Assembly: GCF_000633395.1 (NCBI RefSeq)
Contig: NZ_AYMU01000006.1
Span: forward strand, 1 to 64,000
Direction of reading: 5' to 3'
Origin: Pseudomonas sp. PH1b
GTDB lineage: Bacteria; Pseudomonadota; Gammaproteobacteria; Pseudomonadales; Pseudomonadaceae
Length of the DNA stretch: 64,000 nucleotides
The notes under the pieces were generated by a model that ran no database searches, was not told where the DNA came from, and saw nothing but the letters and a program-made list of their open reading frames with translations. Both the position numbers and the translations under genes were made by a program. Positions 27,908 to 36,400 of this stretch are shown here, piece after piece (the stretch's first letter is position 1; every line of letters begins with the position of its first letter).

Positions 27908-29299
27908 TCAGTTCAGTGCCAGAGCACCGTTGCGCTCGGCCTTGCGCCGACGGGCCACCAACAGGCCGGCAGCGATGACGATGACACTCAGCAGGCCAGT
28001 GGCGAGGATCTCCACCCGGTGCTCTTCCTGGAACAGCATGATGCCCAGCACCGCGACGATGAACACGATCACCGCGTAAGTCAGGCCCGGGAACAGCCAC
28101 ATGCGGAAGGCGATCTTCTCGCCGGCGGCCATGCGCTTGTGGCGCATGCGCAGTTGCGACACGGCAATCACCAGGTACACCAGCAGGGCAATGGCGCCGG
28201 AGCTGGCCAGCAGGAACTCGAACACCGCAGCCGGGGCCACATAGTTGGCGAACACCGCGAGGAAGGCCGCCGCGGTAGACAGGATCACCGCCCAGTAAGG
28301 GGTGCCGCTGGCATTGGTGCGCTTGGCCGCAGCCGGGGCGTCGCCACGCTTGCCCAGAGAGAAGAGCATGCGCGAGGCGGTGTAGAGCGCCGAGTTCAGG
28401 CAACTGGTCACGGCCACCAGCACCACCAGGTCAACGATCAGCTTGGCATTGGGAATGCCCATGCGATCGAGCACGGTCTGGTAGGAGCCGACCTGGGCCA
28501 GGCTCGGGTCATTCCATGGCACCAGGGCCACGACAATGAAGATCGACACCAGGTAGAACAGGCCGATCCGCCAGATCACCGAGTTGGTGGCCTTGGAGAT
28601 CTGCTTGCCCGGGTTATGGGATTCCGCCGCGGCGATGGTGACGATCTCGGTGCCCATGAAAGAGAACATGGTGGTCAGCATCGCGGCCAGTACCGCGCCC
28701 ATGCCGTTGGGCATGAAGCCCTGGGTGTCCACCAGGTGCGACACGCCGCTGACCTGGCTGTTGGGCAGCAAGCCGCAGATGGCGGCGAGGCCGAGGATCA
28801 CGAAGCCGATGATGGCCACCACCTTGATCAGGGCGAACCAGAACTCGAACTCGCCATAGTTCTTCACGCTGAACAGGTTGGTGGCGGTCAGCAGCAGGGT
28901 GATCACCAGGGTAAAGACCCAGATCGCCACATTGGGGAACCAGGCATGCAGGATGGTGGCGGCGGCGTTGGCTTCCAGCGGGATCACCAGCACCCAGAAC
29001 CACCAGTACAGCCAGCCGATGGTGAAGCCGGCCCAATGGCCAATAGCACGATCGGCGTAGGTCGAGAACGACCCGGTGTCCGGCGAGGCCACGGCCATTT
29101 CCGCCAGCATGCGCATGACCAGCACCACCAGGGTGCCAGCGGCGGCATAGGCCAGCAGTACGGCCGGACCGGCCTCGGCGATGGCATGGCCGGAACCGAC
29201 GAAGAGGCCCGCGCCGATCACGCCGGCAATCGACAGCATGGTCACATGCCGCGGTTTGAGCCCCTGTTCGAGGTCATTGGAGAGTTGCGTACCGCTCAT
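27908..29299 (-). CDS. gabP: Amino-acid permease, GABA permease-like
   Basis: 463 residues from the ATG at 29299 with about 12 membrane helices of the APC amino-acid transporter family. The conserved substrate loop is visible at SIAGVIGAGLFVGSG, and FMGTEIVTIAAAES in helix 6 and SCLNSALYTASRMLFSLG later are typical of GabP and its relatives. A frame extension to 29584 is not supported. It divides from an amino-acid ABC operon across a 565-base gap. The substrate (GABA or a related amino acid) is inferred from family only. Confidence 0.85.
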   Translation of the reverse strand: MSGTQLSNDLEQGLKPRHVTMLSIAGVIGAGLFVGSGHAIAEAGPAVLLAYAAAGTLVVLVMRMLAEMAVASPDTGSFSTYADRAIGHWAGFTIGWLYWWFWVLVIPLEANAAATILHAWFPNVAIWVFTLVITLLLTATNLFSVKNYGEFEFWFALIKVVAIIGFVILGLAAICGLLPNSQVSGVSHLVDTQGFMPNGMGAVLAAMLTTMFSFMGTEIVTIAAAESHNPGKQISKATNSVIWRIGLFYLVSIFIVVALVPWNDPSLAQVGSYQTVLDRMGIPNAKLIVDLVVLVAVTSCLNSALYTASRMLFSLGKRGDAPAAAKRTNASGTPYWAVILSTAAAFLAVFANYVAPAAVFEFLLASSGAIALLVYLVIAVSQLRMRHKRMAAGEKIAFRMWLFPGLTYAVIVFIVAVLGIMLFQEEHRVEILATGLLSVIVIAAGLLVARRRKAERNGALALN

Positions 29300-29864
29300 A
29301 AAAGCACCTTTGCAACGAAATAAAGAGTAACTCCACCCGGTCCGCATTCGTTCTCGTAAAAAGAAATCAACAGGGCGTTCTTTATTTCGCACGCAAGAAT
29401 TGCGCCAAAATGTTACAGGGTCCCGGCCAAGCGGGGTTGGCGAGCCGACCGATGGAAATCCCAAGTCATTGAGAACAATGGCATTTCGCCATTTCGTTAC
29501 CGGGCGACTCAACTTACAGGACGAAACCGTGCACCAAAAACACACCCGAAAAGCAGGTGATGAGCGATTAGAGTGCAGATCCATGACCTTTGGCCCGTTA
29601 ACCCTTCCAACACCCGGCCAAAGCTGGCACCATCGCGCCTTTTTTTACGCGACACCTATCGGATTTCAGGCGGATTCAGGGTTCAAACGGGCGTTCGGTT
29701 GTTGATGGGGCGACAGTCTCCTGTGCTGATGCGACAACCTGCCACACACCGTCTGTTTACCTCCGGTAGCGCTGTTGGCTGCGCTTTGAACCCTATGCTA
29801 GCTTGGCGCCTCGCCAGGAAGGCCGCCAACAGCAGGAGCACAATGAACTCTATGAGGACCGCAC
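29300..29864. other. Long divergent intergenic region
   Basis: 565 bases between gabP and the ABC operon, noticeably less GC-rich than the genes. It contains an 8-base inverted repeat (CTTTGGCC at 29588-29595, GGCCAAAG at 29616-29623). I find no convincing reading frame; promoters for both operons must lie here. Confidence 0.6.
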
Positions 29865-30638
29865 ATGGCTGAGGCCACGCCCGCGCTTGAAATCCACAAC
29901 TTGCACAAACGCTACGGCACTCAGGAGGTACTCAAGGGTATCTCGCTGACCGCACGCGACGGTGACGTGATATCGATCCTGGGTTCCTCCGGCTCCGGCA
30001 AGTCCACTTTCCTGCGTTGCATCAACCTGCTGGAAAACCCGCACCAGGGCCAGATCCTGGTGGCCGGCGAAGAGCTCAAGCTCAAGGCCGCGAAAAACGG
30101 CGAGCTGGTGGCCGCCGACGGCAAGCAGATCAACCGCCTGCGCAGCGAAATCGGTTTCGTCTTCCAGAATTTCAATCTCTGGCCGCACATGAGCGTGCTC
30201 GACAACATCATCGAGGCACCGCGCCGGGTGCTGGGCCAGAGCAAGGCCGAGGCCATCGAAGTGGCCGAGGCCCTGCTGGCCAAGGTCGGCATCGCCGACA
30301 AGCGCCATGCCTACCCCGCCCAGCTGTCCGGTGGCCAGCAGCAGCGCGCCGCCATCGCCCGCACCCTGGCGATGCAACCCAAGGTCATCCTGTTCGACGA
30401 GCCGACCTCGGCCCTGGACCCGGAAATGGTCCAGGAAGTGCTCAACGTGATCCGCGCCCTGGCCGAAGAAGGCCGTACCATGCTGCTGGTCACCCACGAA
30501 ATGAGCTTTGCCCGCCAGGTCTCCAGCGAAGTGGTGTTTCTGCACCAGGGTCTGGTAGAAGAACAGGGATCGCCACAGCAGGTCTTCGAGAACCCGCTTT
30601 CGGCACGCTGCAAACAATTCATGTCCAGCAACCGCTAA
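29865..30638 (+). CDS. Polar amino-acid ABC transporter, ATP-binding protein
   Basis: 257 residues with Walker A GSSGSGKST, signature LSGGQQQR, Walker B VILFDEPTSALD and the switch His in LLVTHEM. The insert with VAADGKQINRL is typical of HisP/AotP-like ATPases. It energises import of a basic or polar amino acid through the two permeases at 31469 and 32161. The ribosome site GAGG lies before the ATG. It is the first of four genes. Confidence 0.94.
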   Translation: MAEATPALEIHNLHKRYGTQEVLKGISLTARDGDVISILGSSGSGKSTFLRCINLLENPHQGQILVAGEELKLKAAKNGELVAADGKQINRLRSEIGFVFQNFNLWPHMSVLDNIIEAPRRVLGQSKAEAIEVAEALLAKVGIADKRHAYPAQLSGGQQQRAAIARTLAMQPKVILFDEPTSALDPEMVQEVLNVIRALAEEGRTMLLVTHEMSFARQVSSEVVFLHQGLVEEQGSPQQVFENPLSARCKQFMSSNR

Positions 30639-30651
30639 CGGAGCTACACGC

Positions 30652-31404
30652 ATGCAGAGCTATAAGAAAATCCTCCTGGCCGCTGCCGTCACCCTGGCCT
30701 TCAGCGCCAGCGCTGCCGCCGAGACCCTGAAGATGGGCATCGAGGCAGCCTACCCGCCGTTCAACAACAAGGATGCCAGCGGCCAGGTCGTGGGCTTCGA
30801 CAAAGACATCGGCGACGCCCTGTGCGCCAAGATGAAGGTCGAGTGCACCGTGGTCACCTCCGACTGGGACGGCATCATCCCGGCCCTGAACGCGAAGAAG
30901 TTCGACTTCCTGATCTCTTCGCTGTCGATCACCGACGAGCGCAAGCAGGCGGTGGATTTCACCGACCCGTACTACTCCAACAAGCTGCAGTTCATCGCGC
31001 CTAAAGCCAAGACCGAGTTCAAGACCGACAAGGCCTCGCTCAAGGGCAAGATCATCGGCGCACAACGGGCGACCCTGGCCGGCACCTGGCTGGAAGACAA
31101 CCTGGGCGACGACATCACCATCAAGCTCTACGACACCCAGGAAAACGCCTACCTGGACCTGACGTCCGGCCGCCTCGACGCGATCCTGGCCGACAAGTAC
31201 GTCAACTACGAGTGGCTCAAGAGCGATGCCGGCAAGCCTTATGAGTTCAAGGGCGAACCTATGGTGGAAAGCGACAAGATCGGGATTGCCGTACGCAAGA
31301 AAGATCCACTGCGCGAGAAGCTCAACGCCGCCCTGAAGGAAATCGTGGCCGACGGCACTTACAAGAAGATCAACGACAAGTACTTCCCGTTCAGCATCTA
31401 TTGA
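30652..31404 (+). CDS. Periplasmic amino-acid-binding protein (basic amino acid type)
   Basis: 250 residues with a signal peptide ending near SAAAE (residue 24). The mature sequence follows the lysine/arginine/ornithine-histidine type: MGIEAAYPPFNNKDASG, VGFDKDIGDALC, ISSLSITDERKQAVDFTDPY, and ADKYVNYEWL. It delivers ligand to the membrane permeases encoded downstream. It lies 13 bases after the ATPase gene. The exact ligand is not determinable here. Confidence 0.93.
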   Translation: MQSYKKILLAAAVTLAFSASAAAETLKMGIEAAYPPFNNKDASGQVVGFDKDIGDALCAKMKVECTVVTSDWDGIIPALNAKKFDFLISSLSITDERKQAVDFTDPYYSNKLQFIAPKAKTEFKTDKASLKGKIIGAQRATLAGTWLEDNLGDDITIKLYDTQENAYLDLTSGRLDAILADKYVNYEWLKSDAGKPYEFKGEPMVESDKIGIAVRKKDPLREKLNAALKEIVADGTYKKINDKYFPFSIY

Positions 31405-31468
31405 TACTGACTTGCCTGACCGGCGCTCCCCCCTGGGCGCCGGTCCTTAGCAAAGCCATCCAGACCCC

Positions 31469-32161
31469 ATGAATATCGATCTCTACGGATTCGGCCCGGC
31501 GCTCGCCGCCGGCGCGCTGATGACCGTCAAGCTGGCCCTCTCGGCGTTATGCCTGGGGCTGGTGCTCGGTCTGCTCGGCGCCTTGGCCAAGACTTCCCCG
31601 TACAAGCCGCTGCGCTGGCTTGGCGAAACCTACTCGACCATCGTGCGCGGCGTCCCGGAGCTGCTGTGGGTGCTGCTGATCTACTACGGCACGGTGAACA
31701 TGATGAGCGCGCTGGGGGAGTATTTCGGCAATCCCGACCTGGCCCTCAGCCCGTTTCTCGCCGGGGTGATTGCCCTCGGCCTGTGCTTTGGCGCCTATGC
31801 CACGGAAGTGTTCCGCGGCGCGATCCTGGCCATCCCCAAGGGCCATCGCGAGGCCGGCACCGCGCTGGGCCTGTCCAAATGGCGGATTTTCACCCGCCTG
31901 ATCCTGCCGCAGATGTGGCGCATCGCCCTGCCGGGCCTGGGCAACCTGTTCATGATCCTGATGAAGGACACCGCCCTGGTGTCGGTGATCGGTCTTGAGG
32001 AAATCATGCGCCACGCGCAGAACGCCGTGACCTTCGCCAAGCATCCCTTCACCTTCTTCATGGTCGCGGCCTTCATGTACCTGGGCCTGACCGTACTGGC
32101 CATGACCGGCATGCACTTCCTGGAAAAACGCGCCGCCCGCGGCTTTGTGAGGACGACGTAA
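31469..32161 (+). CDS. Amino-acid ABC transporter permease, HisQ-type
   Basis: 230 residues with about five membrane helices and the EAA coupling motif GHREAGTALGLSKWRIFTRL, which docks to the ATPase. It forms a heterodimer with the next gene product. Its stop overlaps the next start by one base (TAATG). Confidence 0.94.
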   Translation: MNIDLYGFGPALAAGALMTVKLALSALCLGLVLGLLGALAKTSPYKPLRWLGETYSTIVRGVPELLWVLLIYYGTVNMMSALGEYFGNPDLALSPFLAGVIALGLCFGAYATEVFRGAILAIPKGHREAGTALGLSKWRIFTRLILPQMWRIALPGLGNLFMILMKDTALVSVIGLEEIMRHAQNAVTFAKHPFTFFMVAAFMYLGLTVLAMTGMHFLEKRAARGFVRTT

Positions 32162-32850
32162 TGGAATGGGAAGTCATCTACAAATGGCTGCCGAAATTCA
32201 TCCAGGGCGCGACGCTGACCCTGGAGCTGGTAGGCATCGCGGTGATCCTCGGCCTGCTGCTGGCCATTCCGCTGGGCATCGCCCGCTCGTCCAAGCTGTG
32301 GTACGTGCGCGCCCTGCCCTACGCCTACATCTTCTTCTTTCGCGGCACGCCGCTGCTGGTGCAGCTGTTCCTGGTGTACTACGGCCTGGCGCAGTTCGAT
32401 GCGGTGCGCGAGAGCTTCATGTGGCCCTACCTGCGTGACCCGTTCTGGTGCGCCACCGCCACCATGACCCTGCACACCGCGGCCTACATCGCCGAGATCC
32501 TGCGGGGCGCGATCCAGGCCATTCCGCCCGGCGAGATCGAAGCCGCACGGGCCCTGGGCATGTCCAAGCCCAAGGCACTGTTCTACATCATCCTGCCGCG
32601 GGCGGCGCGCATCGGCCTGCCGGCCTACAGCAACGAAGTGATCCTGATGCTCAAGGCCAGCTCCCTGGCCAGCACCGTGACGCTGCTGGAACTGACCGGC
32701 ATGACCCGCACCATCATTGCCCGCAACTACCTGACGGTGGACATGTTCTTTACCGCCGGGGTGTTCTACCTGTTGATGTCGTTCATCCTGGTCCAGGCCT
32801 TTCGCCAACTGGAACGCTGGCTGCGGGTCGACGCCTGCCAGGGACGCTGA
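32161..32850 (+). CDS. Amino-acid ABC transporter permease, HisM-type
   Basis: 229 residues, five or so membrane helices, EAA motif GEIEAARALGMSKPKALFYI, and the RGTPLLVQLF segment typical of polar amino-acid permeases. It is translationally coupled to the HisQ-type gene and ends the transporter operon. Confidence 0.94.
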   Translation: MEWEVIYKWLPKFIQGATLTLELVGIAVILGLLLAIPLGIARSSKLWYVRALPYAYIFFFRGTPLLVQLFLVYYGLAQFDAVRESFMWPYLRDPFWCATATMTLHTAAYIAEILRGAIQAIPPGEIEAARALGMSKPKALFYIILPRAARIGLPAYSNEVILMLKASSLASTVTLLELTGMTRTIIARNYLTVDMFFTAGVFYLLMSFILVQAFRQLERWLRVDACQGR

Positions 32851-32898
32851 CCTTCTCCCGCTCCCGCCAGGGAGCGGGCCTGCCCGGACCCAACGCCC

Positions 32899-34110
32899 AT
32901 GCCCCCGATCCTCCAAGGCCCCGCGCTGCTGACTCGCTTCCAGGCCCTCGGGGATTTCCTGCTTGAGCACCAGGCGCTCTGGCGTCCGCGCCCGTTCAAC
33001 CACCCGCACCTGCCCTGGGAGGCCCAGCATCCCGAGCTCCCCCACTGGCTGCGCCAGCGTTCCCTGGACGATGCCGAGGCGGCCCACAACCACCCGCAGC
33101 AACTCCAGGCACCGGCCCCCTTTGTCCAACTGGCAGAGCAGGCCCGAGCACTCGGCGCAGTGGGCGAACTCCCCATGCAGGCACTGCCCGCGCACCACCC
33201 ACGCCTCAACGTCGACGTGCCCGGACGCAAATGGCAGCAGATCGAAGCCTTCGCCGCCTGCCTGCAATTCGACCGCGAGCCGACTCACTGGCTCGACTGG
33301 TGCTCCGGCAAGGGCCACCTCGGCAGGCGCCTGCTGCAACCCGGGCAGCAACTGACCTGCCTGGAATACGACCCGGCGCTGATCCAGAGCGGCGAGCAAC
33401 TGAGCCGGCACCACGGGTTGCCCGCCCACCATCGGCAACAGGACGTGCTGGCCGATGACACGGCCCGGCACCTGGGCGCCGAGCACAGTCCGGTGGCCCT
33501 GCACGCGTGCGGCGATCTGCATGTGCGCTTGATCCAGTTGGCCAGCCAGCAGGGTTGTCCACAGCTGGCCATCGCCCCCTGCTGCTACAACCGCACCCGC
33601 GCCAGCCGCTACCTGGGCTTATCCACAGCCGCCCTGGCGTCGAGCCTGGAACTGTCCCTGGAAGACCTGGCCCTGCCCATGAGCGAAACCGTCACGGCCG
33701 GCGCCCGGGTCCGGCGCCAGCGCGACACGTCCATGGCCCGGCGCCTGGCATTCGACCTGCTGCAACGGCAAGTGCGTGGCATCGACGAATACCTGCCGAC
33801 CCCTTCCCTGCCCAGCCATTGGCTGGACAAACCTTTCGCCGCCTACTGCCGCGATCTCGCCGCCTTCAAGGACTTATCCACAGTCGATTGCCAGGATTGG
33901 GCCGCCCTCGAAGCCGCCGGCTGGCAGCGCCTGGCCCAGGTGCGCAACCTGGAACTGTTGCGCGGCCTGTTCCGCCGCCCCCTGGAACTGTGGCTGGTGC
34001 TGGACCGTGGGCTGTTCCTGCAGGAGCAGGGCTATGCCGTGCGCCTCGGAACCTTCTGCGAGGCCCCCCTGACCCCGCGCAATCTGCTACTGCTGGCACA
34101 ACGCCCCTAA
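32899..34110 (+). CDS. SAM-dependent methyltransferase (Methyltransf_32 type)
   Basis: 403 residues. The SAM-binding motif I is visible as WLDWCSGKGHLGRRL near residue 136, with acidic end of the next strand in CLEYDP, then the diagnostic VALHACGDLHVRL and IAPCCYN motifs of the group that includes GSTCD- and RRNAD1-like proteins. Substrate unknown, possibly RNA. It follows the ABC permease by 48 bases and may be read through. Three DnaA-box-like sequences fall inside the gene (33555, 33619, 33874), two of them using the rare Leu codon TTA. Confidence 0.82.
   Translation: MPPILQGPALLTRFQALGDFLLEHQALWRPRPFNHPHLPWEAQHPELPHWLRQRSLDDAEAAHNHPQQLQAPAPFVQLAEQARALGAVGELPMQALPAHHPRLNVDVPGRKWQQIEAFAACLQFDREPTHWLDWCSGKGHLGRRLLQPGQQLTCLEYDPALIQSGEQLSRHHGLPAHHRQQDVLADDTARHLGAEHSPVALHACGDLHVRLIQLASQQGCPQLAIAPCCYNRTRASRYLGLSTAALASSLELSLEDLALPMSETVTAGARVRRQRDTSMARRLAFDLLQRQVRGIDEYLPTPSLPSHWLDKPFAAYCRDLAAFKDLSTVDCQDWAALEAAGWQRLAQVRNLELLRGLFRRPLELWLVLDRGLFLQEQGYAVRLGTFCEAPLTPRNLLLLAQRP
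33555..33563 (+). other. DnaA-box-like 9-mer (one mismatch)
   Basis: TTGTCCACA, one base away from the consensus TTATCCACA, inside the methyltransferase gene and in the same orientation as the two exact boxes downstream. Confidence 0.5.
33619..33627 (+). other. Exact DnaA box
   Basis: TTATCCACA matches the strong DnaA consensus exactly. It is in frame as Leu-Ser-Thr, using the rare TTA codon. Confidence 0.6.
33874..33882 (+). other. Exact DnaA box
   Basis: A second exact TTATCCACA, again in frame as Leu-Ser-Thr with TTA, 255 bases after the first. Confidence 0.6.
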
Positions 34111-34385
34111 CCTCCCGCCGCGCCGGCTCTGGCCGATGCGCGTGGTGCCTGCCCCCTGCGACCAGTGACCTCACAAACGGACCTCGGACAACCCATTGAA
34201 CGTTGCCGATCAAGCCGAGGAATGGTCCTCAAGGTCACGAAAGAAAAAAACCAAGCTGATTACGCCTACTAGTCTCTAAGGCGTGCAGAAACAGGCAGCA
34301 CTCAGGCAACAGCTCGGGCGCAACGAAAGCGGTCATTTTTCGACAGGAAGTCGCCAAGTTCACCATCACCTACAGGGAGTTAACC

Positions 34386-36017
34386 ATGAACGTCATCGAC
34401 CATCAGGCACACACCTACGAAACCCTGCAAAAGGGTTTCAACTTGCGCTGGCCGCCCAGTATCGAACAGGGCGCACAGCGGATTTATGTATGTACAACGC
34501 CCGATGAAGTTCTGGCGGCAGCCAATACCGCACTGCGTGACGGCTATCGCATCACGGTGCGCAGCGGTGGCCACTGCTACGAGGGTTTTGTTTCCAACAA
34601 GTTGCGCGGCGAGACAGAAAGCCTGGCAATTATCGACATTGGTGAAATGAAAGGCCTGAAGTACGACGAAGGCCAATCCATCACGTCTCCCTGGGACAGC
34701 CAGAACAGGCAGTATCGCTTCATGGCTTTGACCGGCAATCAGAACTGGGACGGCTACCTGTCGCTGTACAAGCAGGCCGGGCGCACCATTCCTGGCGGCT
34801 CATGCTATTCAGTCGGTGTCGGCGGGCACATCAGCGGCGGCGGTTACGGGTTGTTATCGCGCCTTCAGGGCCTGACCGTGGACTGGGTTACCGGCGTCGA
34901 CATTCTTGTGCCTGTGGAAAACTCGCGGCAACTGGAGTTCCGGCATGTTCGCGCAGACAGCCCATCGAACAACGACAGGGCCTTGTTCACCGCCTGTTGC
35001 GGCGCCGGCGGTGGCAACTTCGGCATCATCATCGGCTACTACTTCGACCAACTTCCCCAAGCCCCGCAAAAAGCCTACTGGATTCCCCTGGCCTACCCGT
35101 GGAAAGAGCTGATTCCCAACTTCTCGAACTTCCTGAAAGCCTATTGGCAATGGTTCTCGGACAACGACGCCGCCGCGACCAGCCCAGTGGAAGGGATTGG
35201 CAATGGTGGCTTGTTCACCCTGCTGAAACTGAACCATGTGGATACCTCCGACCATGTAGTGCTGGCGATCCAATACACCGGTCCCAATGGCCTGGTCGGC
35301 GGCGCAAACGATATCCCGCTCAATGACTTCATCAGCAAGATGAATGCCGCGGCGGGCATCACGCCGACCCTCCATGACGGTTTCATCGCCCCCAACATTG
35401 CACCGCTGCGACACCCGCTTGCCGGCAGAAAATTCAGCGGGGCGGTAGCGGAACATACGGCAATGGATTGGCTGTACGTCACTCAAATGATTAACGGCTC
35501 GGGCAACAATCAGCGGGGCAAATACAAGTCCGACTATCAGGTCGAACAGTTCTCCGATCAGGCCTGCAACGCGTTGCTGACGCACTTGACCGAAGCTACG
35601 CTAGACAAACGCTTCAGCCAGTCACTGGTACAGATCGATTCCTACGGCGGGGCGATCAATAAAAACGGCATGGGAACGACCGCAGTTCCTCAACGAAGCT
35701 CACTGCTTAAAACCCAGTACCAGACGTACTGGACCCATGCTGCCGAGGACAGGGTGCAAATAGCCTGGATTCGCAACATCTTCAATGCCGTACACGGCGG
35801 CAAGCCGAAAAGACCCGCCTACGATGGCTGCTATATCAACTACCCCGATGTCGACATGAAGTACACCGATACAGGCGCTGTAGACCCCGACTGGTTGAAC
35901 CTGTACTACGGCTGGAATACGGAACTGATCAACACCCTTTGCAACCTGAAGGCCTCAATAGACCCCAACAACCTGTTTCGTCATGAACTGTCCATCCCGG
36001 CCACAACGACCCAATAG
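34386..36017 (+). CDS. FAD-linked oxidase, berberine-bridge-enzyme-like (bicovalent flavin type)
   Basis: 543 residues, preceded by AGGGAG. It has the FAD-binding PCMH domain with RSGGHCYEGF (His for 8-alpha linkage) and PGGSCYSVGVGGHISGGGYG, whose Cys sits where the 6-S-cysteinyl link forms in glucooligosaccharide-oxidase-type enzymes. The C-terminal BBE segment ends YYGWNTELINTLCNLKASID-PNNLF. Relatives oxidise sugars or alkaloid-like compounds with oxygen, making hydrogen peroxide. No signal peptide is seen. Codon and base use look less GC-rich than its neighbours, and no pathway partner adjoins it. Confidence 0.82.
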   Translation: MNVIDHQAHTYETLQKGFNLRWPPSIEQGAQRIYVCTTPDEVLAAANTALRDGYRITVRSGGHCYEGFVSNKLRGETESLAIIDIGEMKGLKYDEGQSITSPWDSQNRQYRFMALTGNQNWDGYLSLYKQAGRTIPGGSCYSVGVGGHISGGGYGLLSRLQGLTVDWVTGVDILVPVENSRQLEFRHVRADSPSNNDRALFTACCGAGGGNFGIIIGYYFDQLPQAPQKAYWIPLAYPWKELIPNFSNFLKAYWQWFSDNDAAATSPVEGIGNGGLFTLLKLNHVDTSDHVVLAIQYTGPNGLVGGANDIPLNDFISKMNAAAGITPTLHDGFIAPNIAPLRHPLAGRKFSGAVAEHTAMDWLYVTQMINGSGNNQRGKYKSDYQVEQFSDQACNALLTHLTEATLDKRFSQSLVQIDSYGGAINKNGMGTTAVPQRSSLLKTQYQTYWTHAAEDRVQIAWIRNIFNAVHGGKPKRPAYDGCYINYPDVDMKYTDTGAVDPDWLNLYYGWNTELINTLCNLKASIDPNNLFRHELSIPATTTQ

Positions 36018-36137
36018 GTTCCAGCCCGGACACACCACAGGGGTATAACCGCAGTGTGCTCGTTCCAGCCTCCCGGTAGCCGTACGCCATTGGCTTGATG
36101 AGCATGCTGTGCGCCTCTGCGACAGGCTGTCGCGACC

Positions 36138-36146
36138 TGTGGATAA
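36138..36146 (-). other. Exact DnaA box (reverse)
   Basis: TGTGGATAA, the complement of the consensus box, in a non-coding stretch downstream of the flavo-oxidase. Confidence 0.55.
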
Positions 36147-36193
36147 GTCTGTTGATGGAATCCTGGCAAAGCCCACAAATGCAGGGCATTGCA

Positions 36194-36219
36194 GACCAAT
36201 CAGCGATTGGTCATTTTTT
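36194..36219 (+). terminator. Terminator downstream of the flavo-oxidase
   Basis: An 8-base stem, GACCAATC at 36194-36201 and complement at 36205-36212, then A and six T residues. It lies 177 bases past the stop codon. Confidence 0.8.
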
Positions 36220-36400
36220 GTTCACAAAATAAAAGCCCGAAAAAACAGCCAGTTGCACAAAGGTGAGAACGGCTCCACAAATCCGACAGCTCCCGGCCCT
36301 GGCAACCCATCCGTTGTGCATAAACACCTGAGCGAATGGGCATAACGACCTTCGCCCAGGTGCCAGGGAACGACCTCAGGCAAGGGCCCGATGCCGCTTC

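Larger units (their letters stand above)
36018..36400. other. Intergenic region, AT-richer
   Basis: 383 bases holding an exact DnaA box in reverse orientation at 36138-36146 and a terminator at 36194-36219. No credible gene is seen. Confidence 0.6.

Noticed and set aside
36109..36345. 78-codon plus-strand frame after the flavo-oxidase
   Set aside because: No ribosome site, crosses the terminator and has no protein-like pattern.
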